This document shows, in pieces, positions 1-4,340 of a stretch of DNA of 5,096 nt; position 1 is the first letter of the stretch, and each line of letters begins with the position of its first letter. The stretch is taken from contig JALVKZ010000099.1 of the NCBI GenBank assembly GCA_027033675.1, positions 1 to 5,096 on the forward strand. The letters run 5' to 3'. The notes under the pieces are model-generated. The model made no database searches, was not told the origin of the DNA, and worked only from the letters and a program-made list of their open reading frames with translations. The position numbers and the translations under genes are program-made. The DNA comes from Pyrodictiaceae archaeon (GTDB lineage: Archaea; Thermoproteota; Thermoprotei_A; Sulfolobales; Pyrodictiaceae).

Positions 1-88
1 TCTCCTCGCTGAAGCAGAGGTAGCCAAACTCCCTACAAACTATACTAGCTATATTCTCAAGGCTCTCATTACCAAGCGGCCTCTTCAC
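1..88 (-). CDS. N-terminal fragment of an unidentified minus-strand protein
   Basis: An open reading frame enters from the left edge on the minus strand; only its first 29 codons are in the window. It begins MKRPLGNESLENIASIVCRE and continues GYLCFSEE off the edge. I do not recognise the family; the segment looks like a helical, soluble N-terminus with two cysteines. I chose the GTG at 88 because a GAGGGG ribosome binding site lies 7 bases upstream (101 to 96), matching the style of the other genes here. An in-frame ATG at 103 would add five residues (MRGYS) but has no visible ribosome binding site; an in-frame TAA at 109-107 rules out anything longer. The gene is divergent from the aldo/keto reductase gene, and TTTTTATAAG read on the minus strand at 180-171 could be its promoter. 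That it is coding is likely; its function is unknown. Confidence 0.6.
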   Translation of the reverse strand, partial: MKRPLGNESLENIASIVCREFGYLCFSEE

Positions 89-170
89 ACTATAGCCCCT
101 CATCCATTAAAGTACTAATTCATATAGCCACTCAGTTCCTAATCCATAGCTTGGACAGAGGCTAAAGAGG

Positions 171-180
171 CTTATAAAAA
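171..180 (-). promoter_or_regulatory. Candidate TATA box for the minus-strand gene
   Basis: On the minus strand this reads TTTTTATAAG, a good match to an archaeal box A. A start of transcription about 26 bases downstream (near 148) would give a leader of about 60 bases to the GTG at 88, consistent with that start having a ribosome binding site. A weaker alternative, GCTATATG at about 129-122, is closer to the gene. The element also reads as a TATA box on the plus strand, so its direction is not certain. Confidence 0.35.
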
Positions 181-329
181 TATCACGAGGCCACCAATAA
201 AGCAACGCCACGGAGTCCCAGGGGGCGCACTCACTACTGAAGGTACTACCAGGAGTTCTCTATATAAGTAGTTAGGGCTTATCACACCTGGATACACTTT
301 GACTCTCTTTTATGAGTAGCTATAAACTC

Positions 330-355
330 GGTGAATGCTCCTGGCACTATTCACC
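330..355 (+). other. Perfect 7-bp inverted repeat (hairpin)
   Basis: GGTGAAT (330-336) pairs with ATTCACC (349-355) across a 12-base loop, in which a further GC/GC pairing is possible. It lies about 65-90 bases downstream of the TATA-like element at 259-268, so it could fold in a transcript starting near 290, or act as an operator-like palindrome. A stem this short can occur by chance. It also lies inside a 31-codon open frame (312-407) that I do not accept as a gene. Confidence 0.3.
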
Positions 356-618
356 TTATCCGGGTAGTGGGCGCTGTAGAGGTATAGCTTTCTGCTCCAT
401 TGTATAGTATGACGTTTATGCAGAATAGAGGTTCTGTTTAGTATTCTGGAGGGTCTTGCTTCTCCTAACTAGTGGTACTACCGTGTCTCTAGTATATTTT
501 TGTATAAAAGTTATATAGCTATACTCGGCGCGCTGCGACGTAGCTCTAGATGTTTGCTTTTCTTGTGGGGCTTTGGTTCCACTGTTTGTTATATAAGGCT
601 CTAATTTGAAAAGTATAG

Positions 619-631
619 TACTATAAGAATA
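619..631 (+). promoter_or_regulatory. Probable TATA box for the aldo/keto reductase gene
   Basis: TACTATAAGAATA contains the box A-like core CTATAAGAA at 621-629. With usual archaeal spacing, transcription would start near 651 and give a leader of about 29 bases holding the ribosome binding site at 668-673. A second box at 588-597 (GTTATATAAG) would give a start near 619 and a longer leader; both may be used. Confidence 0.45.
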
Positions 632-667
632 TGTTTAATTATTTCCTAGAAATAGTGCTTAGTACTG

Positions 668-673
668 GGTGAT
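668..673 (+). promoter_or_regulatory. Ribosome binding site that decides a TTG start
   Basis: GGTGAT is a direct match to the core of GGAGGTGATC, the complement of the archaeal 16S rRNA 3' end. It lies 6 bases before the TTG at 680. This spacing, and the family-typical N-terminus that follows (MKYARLG), support TTG rather than a downstream start. Confidence 0.7.
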
Positions 674-679
674 GCGTGC

Positions 680-1642
680 TTGAAGTACGCTAGGCTTGGC
701 GGCGCAGAGCTAAAGGTATCAATAGTAGCTTATAGTGTTTATGGGCTCCATGGCCCCTATGAGGGCCTTTCTAAGCGTGACCTAGCCAGGCTTGTTAGGG
801 AGGCATGGAGCACTGGTATTAACTTCTTCATAACAGCGCCTATTTATGGGAGGGAGGCCCTAGAAGCTCTCCGTGACGGACTCGGGGAGAGTATAGAGGA
901 GGCAGTCATAGGTGTACTTGTTGGGTATAGGCGCGGTGGTGGCCAGAGCTTCTCGCCAGAGTTTCTAGCTGAGAGCATCGAGGAGGCTTGCAGTGTTCTC
1001 GGCAAGTGCCCCGTTGATATAGTGTTTCTCCATGACCCAGGCCTCGAGGCCCTAAGGAGCCCCGCGCTATACGAGGCGGCTAGGAGCCTAGTCGAGGACG
1101 AGCTGGCGAGCTACATTGGTGTCGCTATTAGCCAGGACCCTGACGCGCTCCAAGCTGCTAGGACTGCTATGAGGCACGAGGAGGTGGCTGTGCTCCGCTT
1201 TGTCTACAACGTGTTGGAGCAGGAGCCGGGCGCCACTATTGCTCGTGAAGCCAGGGAGCGCGGCCGCGGCATAGTAGTTGCGCTCCCGCATGCAGGAGGC
1301 TTGCTGCTAGGCGAGATCCCTAGTAGCTGGGAGGAGATGGAGCCATACTATGCTGGCGGTAAGAGGATAAGGGGCTGGTATCGCAGCGCCCTAGCACTCT
1401 ATAAGTTTATGGAGCCAATGCTCCGGGAGGAGCTATCCCATCTCCTCGAGGAGAACACACTGGCGCAGCTAGCTCTGCGCTTCATATACTCGAGTATACC
1501 CGTTGATAGCGTTGAGGTAGCAGCCCGCAGTCCCAGCAAGCTACGCGAGCTAGTAGAGGCCGCCGAGAAACCATTGCTTAGCAAAGAGGATGTCGAGAAG
1601 CTTGTAGAGCTATACCAGCAGGGAAGGACTCAAACAGCCTAG
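680..1642 (+). CDS. Aldo/keto reductase-family protein with a degenerate active site
   Basis: This 320-residue protein has the (beta/alpha)8 fold pattern and usual length of the aldo/keto reductase family. Landmarks are the N-terminal hairpin (MKYARLGGAELKVS, 1-14), GINFFITAPIYG (46-57), VDIVFLH (112-118), the QxxYN-like RFVYN (173-177), the pocket loop ALPHAGGLLLG (201-211) and the cofactor-tail segment AARSPSKL (281-288). Of the family's catalytic tetrad, Tyr56 and His118 are kept, but the Asp position is Ile51 (FITA, not FDTA) and the Lys position is Leu80 (VIGVLVGY, normally like VIATKVGY). The Ser-Asn pair that holds nicotinamide (GVSN) reads GVAI (147-150). An ordinary NADPH-dependent carbonyl reductase is therefore unlikely; a binding, structural or altered catalytic role is inferred. 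The frame is intact over its full length, so it is not an evident pseudogene. It is probably transcribed alone, with a 230-base spacer downstream. Confidence 0.85.
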   Translation: MKYARLGGAELKVSIVAYSVYGLHGPYEGLSKRDLARLVREAWSTGINFFITAPIYGREALEALRDGLGESIEEAVIGVLVGYRRGGGQSFSPEFLAESIEEACSVLGKCPVDIVFLHDPGLEALRSPALYEAARSLVEDELASYIGVAISQDPDALQAARTAMRHEEVAVLRFVYNVLEQEPGATIAREARERGRGIVVALPHAGGLLLGEIPSSWEEMEPYYAGGKRIRGWYRSALALYKFMEPMLREELSHLLEENTLAQLALRFIYSSIPVDSVEVAARSPSKLRELVEAAEKPLLSKEDVEKLVELYQQGRTQTA

Positions 1643-1666
1643 GTATAGCGCTGCGCGATTACAGTA

Positions 1667-1683
1667 AGGCTTATGCGAAGCCT
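1667..1683 (+). terminator. Hairpin 24 bases after the aldo/keto reductase stop
   Basis: AGGCTT (1667-1672) and AAGCCT (1678-1683) form a perfect 6-bp stem around the loop ATGCG. It follows the stop codon at 1640-1642 closely and could lie at the transcript end. It has no long T-run after it, only CTCTTTGG at 1694-1701, and archaeal terminators normally depend on T-runs, so it may instead stabilise the 3' end or be a chance hairpin. Confidence 0.3.
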
Positions 1684-1715
1684 CTAGGGAGAACTCTTTG
1701 GATAGCGTATGGGGT

Positions 1716-1762
1716 GCCGCGGAGACTCCGCCACTTATAGGCGGGTTTGGATGAGCCGCGGT
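1716..1762. other. GC-rich nested hairpin in the spacer upstream of the TrkA-C gene
   Basis: An inner stem CCGCC (1728-1732) / GGCGG (1740-1744) with loop ACTTATA is nested in an outer stem CCGCGG (1717-1722) / CCGCGG (1756-1761), with unpaired AGAC and a ten-base purine-rich strand between them. A competing hairpin GCGGA-GAC-TCCGC (1719-1731) overlaps the inner stem. The 8-base palindrome GGGCGCCC follows at 1774-1781. The rest of this spacer is not GC-rich, and hyperthermophile RNAs stand out by GC content, so an untranslated RNA or structured 3' end is possible. No known RNA family could be matched. Confidence 0.3.
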
Positions 1763-1819
1763 CCCTTCCCTTTGGGCGCCCGTACAATCACTGTTTTGTA
1801 AGGCTGTTTCACTAATCAT

Positions 1820-1829
1820 CTTATATAAG
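1820..1829 (+). promoter_or_regulatory. TATA box for the TrkA-C domain membrane protein gene
   Basis: CTTATATAAG is a strong archaeal box A and a perfect 10-base palindrome, so it could in principle direct TBP on either strand. With usual spacing, plus-strand transcription would start near 1851, about 22 bases before the ATG at 1873. That short leader contains GGTG at 1858-1861, a partial ribosome binding site about 11 bases from the start. Confidence 0.55.
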
Positions 1830-1872
1830 TCTCTCTAGGTGCTAACAACAGTTCTCAGGTGTCCCTTGGGGC

Positions 1873-2649
1873 ATGGAGGCTCTCATAACACTATTACTGA
1901 TAATCCTTACGAGCATTATTATTAACAAGATAGCCACTGCTGCCCTTCAGCGAACCGGGTTACCCCGGGATGTTGCTAGTTTTCAGGCGCAGTCCGCTTT
2001 CTCTGGAGCAGGGTTCACTACTAGTGAGTCCGAGTACGTGGTAAACCACCCTGTTCGTAGAAGGATAATCCGTGTACTCATATTGCTTGGTAGTGCTGGG
2101 TTCTCCGGCGTTGTCGCGACGCTTATACTGACGTTTGTTGGGCAGAGCAGGGAGACTGCTGCTTATCGCTTAGCTGTTCTTGGTGCTGGGCTCCTCGCTC
2201 TCTACGTGTTCGCGTCTAGTAGGAAGATAGACAAGGTTGTTGGGAGGTTTGTTGAGTGGGCCTTGGACAAGTTTACCTCGATAAGGGTTGTTGACTACGA
2301 GGCCCTGCTAGGTGTTGGCCACGGGTACACTGTTGCGTCTTTCAGGGTTTCCGAGGATAGTTGGCTCGCGTACAAGACGCTGAGAGAGACGAGGCTCCGC
2401 GATGAGGGGGTAGTTGTTCTCGGTATTTACCGTAGGCGCGAGAAGGGCGAGGTAGCGTATCTGGGTGCTCCCGGTCCCGATACATTGATCCTGCCCGGCG
2501 ACGAGCTAATAGTCTATGGTCATGAGGAGGCCATAGCTAACTTGTCTACCCGGCTCAGGGGAGTACTGGGGGACATGGATCATGTTGAGATGGTTGAGCG
2601 TCACCGCGTGAGGAGAAGGGCTGAGGAGGCTGGCTTCGCTAAGAAGTAG
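1873..2649 (+). CDS. Membrane protein with TrkH-like filter segment and TrkA-C (RCK_C) domain
   Basis: The 258-residue protein has a hydrophobic N-terminal half and a soluble C-terminal half. A first membrane segment (about 3-25) is followed by SAFSGAGFTTSESE (41-54), which resembles the K+-selectivity loop of TrkH/KtrB transporters (T-A-G-F-T-T type). Then come an Arg-rich turn (RRR 62-64), a second segment (about 65-89) and a third (about 97-115). Residues 143-228 look like a TrkA-C/RCK_C domain: HGYTVASFRVSEDSWLAYKT, GVVVLGIYRR, and the closing LILPGDELIVYG. RCK_C domains bind small ligands or ions in the cytoplasm and gate K+ channels and transporters. There is no RCK_N (NAD-binding) domain and no GxGDxxP channel filter. 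A role in K+ or other ion movement, probably as an oligomer, is inferred. The charged tail (229-258) is probably cytoplasmic. ATG at 1873 fits the promoter and the start of the hydrophobic segment. Confidence 0.8.
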   Translation: MEALITLLLIILTSIIINKIATAALQRTGLPRDVASFQAQSAFSGAGFTTSESEYVVNHPVRRRIIRVLILLGSAGFSGVVATLILTFVGQSRETAAYRLAVLGAGLLALYVFASSRKIDKVVGRFVEWALDKFTSIRVVDYEALLGVGHGYTVASFRVSEDSWLAYKTLRETRLRDEGVVVLGIYRRREKGEVAYLGAPGPDTLILPGDELIVYGHEEAIANLSTRLRGVLGDMDHVEMVERHRVRRRAEEAGFAKK

Positions 2650-2707
2650 TCTTAGGGGGTCTCGTCCCTGTATGGGTTAGTGCTTAAGAGGAGTCCTCGA
2701 CTTAACC

Positions 2708-3358
2708 GTGATACTAGGGATAATTGTGTTTGATTCGAAAGTTTTGAGAGAAGCTCTTCTGGACTCTGTTCTAGCGGCTAGCGGCCTACCGACGATACAC
2801 GAGGCACGTGATCTCTTATCGAGGGCTAGGGAACGGATTCGCCTAGTCGTCACTACGCTGAGGGGCTCCATTTTCTCGGAGGAGGGGCTGAGGCGCTTAG
2901 AGAGACTAGTCAAGGGATATCCTGTTGATCTTGAGAGGAGAGTTATTGAGGAGTGGCCGTGGAAGCTTCCGGAGCCGCGTGTAGAGGTTTGGGGCAGGCT
3001 TAGTGGCAGGCTCGTGTTTTACGCTGTACCCTCCGATATCTTGTTGGCACCGTTCTATCTTTCCCTAGCCGCTGCTGGTGGTGCCTGGAGCCCTGGTGCC
3101 CCAGCTAAGTGTCCAAGAGGCCGAGTTACTCTCTATATTGTCCCGGGGCTTCCGTGTACAAAGGCCCTTTACTACTCCTTGCCTATAGTCCTTTGCTGCG
3201 AGGAGGCAGAGCTATGGATTGTTGATGCTGAGGAGGCTATTGGGCAGGGGCATGGTATTCCGAGTAACCGTGTGCCTGCATTCGTGTCTCCCAGCGGGCG
3301 TGTACAAGTCTATGCCCCTAGTAGCGTTGATGATGCTCTGAGGGCGTGGATAGAGTAG
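2708..3358 (+). CDS. PDO-like double thioredoxin-fold protein lacking both CxxC motifs
   Basis: At 216 residues this is close to the size of archaeal protein disulfide oxidoreductase (PDO, about 226), two tandem thioredoxin folds. By eye it follows PDO from end to end. RIRLVVTT (43-50) fits the first strand, and the following helix starts SIFSEEGLRRLERL where PDO has CxxC. RLVFYAVPSDILLAPF (101-116) fits the PDO joining strand (V-R-Y-F-G-x-P-A-G-x-E-F). The second fold has VTLYIVPGLPCTKALY (140-155) in place of VTLYxxPxCPYCxxA, then NRVPAF (187-192) with the cis-proline position at Pro190. Neither CxxC survives: the first site has no Cys and the second reads LPCT, with Cys150. Other cysteines are 135, 163 and 164. 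Classical dithiol oxidoreductase activity is therefore unlikely; a scaffold or single-Cys role is inferred. GTG at 2708 follows GAGGAG at 2688-2693 with a long 14-base spacing; an in-frame GTG at 2726 is an alternative. The 58-base gap upstream may allow cotranscription with the TrkA-C gene. Confidence 0.65.
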   Translation: MILGIIVFDSKVLREALLDSVLAASGLPTIHEARDLLSRARERIRLVVTTLRGSIFSEEGLRRLERLVKGYPVDLERRVIEEWPWKLPEPRVEVWGRLSGRLVFYAVPSDILLAPFYLSLAAAGGAWSPGAPAKCPRGRVTLYIVPGLPCTKALYYSLPIVLCCEEAELWIVDAEEAIGQGHGIPSNRVPAFVSPSGRVQVYAPSSVDDALRAWIE

Positions 3359-3370
3359 CTTGAGGGGGTA

Positions 3371-3377
3371 TTTTTCT
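3371..3377 (+). terminator. T-run after the PDO-like gene
   Basis: TTTTTCT lies 13 bases after the stop codon at 3356-3358 and just upstream of a new TATA-like element. Short T-runs of this kind commonly end archaeal transcripts, so this probably separates the PDO-like gene from the next operon. Confidence 0.45.
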
Positions 3378-3400
3378 GCGTATCTATCACTTATTGGGCA

Positions 3401-3410
3401 AAATATTATA
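3401..3410 (+). promoter_or_regulatory. Probable TATA box of the TusA-thioredoxin-CcdA operon
   Basis: AAATATTATA is AT-rich and box A-like, in an intergenic gap of 107 bases. Transcription would start near 3432, giving a leader of about 34 bases that contains the ribosome binding site at 3451-3457. No stronger TATA element is seen before the two downstream genes, so it probably serves all three. Confidence 0.45.
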
Positions 3411-3450
3411 CCAAGCTAGCGTAGAGAACGTAACCGGGGTCCTCTAGGAA

Positions 3451-3457
3451 GGGGGTG
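3451..3457 (+). promoter_or_regulatory. Ribosome binding site of the TusA-like gene
   Basis: GGGGGTG, close to GGAGGTG, lies 8 bases before the ATG at 3466. A second in-frame ATG at 3472 would be 14 bases away, so the first ATG is preferred. Confidence 0.6.
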
Positions 3458-3465
3458 CTCCCGGT

Positions 3466-3699
3466 ATGAAGATGTATGATCTCCGAAAGATAGCATCCGC
3501 TTGCGGCGATTATACTCTCTACGTACTAGCCGAGATAGATAAGCTCAAGCCGGGAGAGAGGCTTAAGGTAGTCGCTGCGAGGAGTGCTAGTAGCCTTCTT
3601 GACGAGATCGCCGAGACCCTTGAGAAGGCCGCCCCCGTCCGCGTAGTTGAGCGAGGATACGAGGGGGACGCTTACTACATTGTGGTGGAGCATCGTTGA
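3466..3699 (+). CDS. TusA/SirA-like small protein with degenerate CPxP motif
   Basis: This 77-residue protein has the length and pattern of the TusA (SirA-like) sulfur carrier family: a first strand MYDLR (3-7), a Cys near residue 13, a helix, the turn IDKLKPGERLKVVA (24-37), a second helix (about 42-54) and final strands ending YYIVVE. TusA proteins pass sulfur as a persulfide on the Cys of a conserved CPxP motif at the start of the first helix. Here that site reads CGDY (13-16), so the Cys is kept but both prolines are lost. A thiol or persulfide carrier role remains possible and is inferred, not shown. Its stop codon overlaps the start of the membrane thioredoxin gene (TTGA at 3696-3699), which implies translational coupling and suggests a shared thiol pathway. 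A divergent, non-sulfur role is the main alternative. Confidence 0.65.
   Translation: MKMYDLRKIASACGDYTLYVLAEIDKLKPGERLKVVAARSASSLLDEIAETLEKAAPVRVVERGYEGDAYYIVVEHR
3684..3690 (+). promoter_or_regulatory. Ribosome binding site inside the TusA-like gene, for the TTG start at 3696
   Basis: GGTGGAG lies 5 bases before the TTG at 3696, within the last codons of the TusA-like gene. It supports the overlapping TTG start rather than the later TTG at 3717, which would cut into the membrane anchor. Confidence 0.55.
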
Positions 3700-4289
3700 G
3701 ATCGCTACCAGGTGCGTTGATTATAGTGTTAGCGGTTGCTTCTATAGTGCTCATAGTGCTTGCTCTCCGGGCCAGTAATTATCTCGGCGGGAGCGGTATA
3801 GGTAGCGCGTCGAGTAGTGGGCAGGGAGTCCTCGTTACCAGTAGTACCGCTAGCACTAGTGTTTCTGGTAGGGCAAGCGTACCACGGGGCACGTATGTGG
3901 TGATGCTGGGTGATCCTCGCTGCCCTCACTGCAGGGCTATGGAGAGGTTCTTCGAGGTATATAGTGCCGAGACTGGTGTGAGGGCGTTCTTCTGCTCAGT
4001 GCTAGACAGGGTTTGTGCAGATGCTTTCTGGAAGCTCTACCGAGTCGGTGCTACCCAGGGCGTGCCCACGATAATAGCTTGCAGAGACAACAGAGTTGGC
4101 TTCATCGAGGTAGGAGAGCTAGAGAATAGTGAGTGGTGGAGCACTAAGCTAGCAAGCATGGAGGCCCTCACGGCTGGCAAGGTGCCAGTGTTCATCGCGG
4201 GGAGCCTCTACAGGGAGGTTGAGATAGACAAGGCGCTGGCCACGGAGCTATGCAGTACCATCCTTTCACACTCCAAGCCCATAGGCTAA
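3696..4289 (+). CDS. Membrane-anchored thioredoxin-fold protein with CPHC active site
   Basis: The 197-residue product has one N-terminal membrane segment (about 6-26), then a low-complexity Ser/Gly/Thr linker (about 32-62) and a thioredoxin-like domain. The domain starts with strand GTYVVMLGDP (65-74), followed by the redox site CPHC (76-79) and its helix. The cis-proline is at GVPT (122-125), with a closing hairpin TIIACRDNRVGFIEV (125-139). By the usual topology of such anchors, with linker and domain beyond the membrane, it acts at the outer face as a thiol-disulfide oxidoreductase or reductase, with CcdA encoded next as its likely electron donor. Four further cysteines lie at 100, 107, 129 and 186. 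A C-terminal extension (about 142-197) includes a second VPVFIAG (163-169). The substrate is unknown; a TlpA-, DsbA- or DsbG-like role cannot be separated by eye. The TTG start overlaps the upstream stop and has a ribosome binding site. Confidence 0.85.
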   Translation: MRSLPGALIIVLAVASIVLIVLALRASNYLGGSGIGSASSSGQGVLVTSSTASTSVSGRASVPRGTYVVMLGDPRCPHCRAMERFFEVYSAETGVRAFFCSVLDRVCADAFWKLYRVGATQGVPTIIACRDNRVGFIEVGELENSEWWSTKLASMEALTAGKVPVFIAGSLYREVEIDKALATELCSTILSHSKPIG

Positions 4290-4327
4290 GCCTGCAGGAG
4301 CATCTAATAACCCATCATTAATCGATA

Positions 4328-4332
4328 GGGGG
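4328..4332 (+). promoter_or_regulatory. Ribosome binding site for the GTG start of the CcdA gene
   Basis: GGGGG, 8 bases before the GTG at 4341, supports that start. The 51-base gap from the thioredoxin gene has no strong TATA element, so cotranscription is likely. Confidence 0.5.
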
Positions 4333-4340
4333 CAGCCGCT

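Larger units (their letters stand above)
89..679. other. Long AT-rich intergenic region with several TATA-like elements and no convincing gene
   Basis: About 590 bases separate the divergent minus-strand gene from the aldo/keto reductase gene, which is long for a compact crenarchaeal genome. Stops are frequent in all frames and no long open frame looks coding. Several TATA-like elements are visible on the plus strand: TCTATATAAG at 259-268, GTATAAAAG at 502-510, GTTATATAAG at 588-597 and CTATAAGAA at 621-629. A 7-bp hairpin lies at 330-355 and a pyrimidine-rich run at 552-563. The 9-mer GGTACTACC occurs at 242-250 and again at 474-482. The spread of TATA elements allows for one or more short untranslated RNAs, but no tRNA, box C/D or box H/ACA signature could be recognised. 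Confidence 0.6.

Noticed and set aside
312..407. A 31-codon plus-strand open frame with three cysteines and a histidine, beginning MSSYKLGEC
   Set aside because: No ribosome binding site precedes it, the sequence matches no family I know, and a frame this short is expected by chance; the hairpin at 330-355 lies within it.
242..482. 9-base direct repeat GGTACTACC at 242-250 and 474-482
   Set aside because: Two copies of a 9-mer more than 200 bases apart, with no flanking similarity or mobile gene, do not support an attachment site or a transposon end.
1088..1584. Minus-strand open frames inside the AKR gene (1088-1291 and 1399-1584)
   Set aside because: They are antisense to a well-supported gene; low-complexity Ser/Arg-rich translations are typical of opposite-strand shadows.
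1610..1819. Minus-strand open frame of 69 codons across the AKR end and the spacer
   Set aside because: It starts directly beside the palindromic TATA box, overlaps the AKR gene antisense, and its composition does not resemble the other proteins here.
1643..1820. Possible tRNA in the GC-rich spacer
   Set aside because: No T-arm GGTTCRA pattern, acceptor stem or CCA-compatible cloverleaf could be formed.
2677..2913. Minus-strand open frame over the start of the PDO-like gene
   Set aside because: It is Ser/Arg-rich, antisense to a better-supported frame, and has no recognisable domain.
3328..3341. TGATGATG followed by CTGA, like boxes C and D of a guide RNA
   Set aside because: The boxes are only two bases apart, leaving no guide, and the bases are codons for VDDAL at the end of the PDO-like gene.
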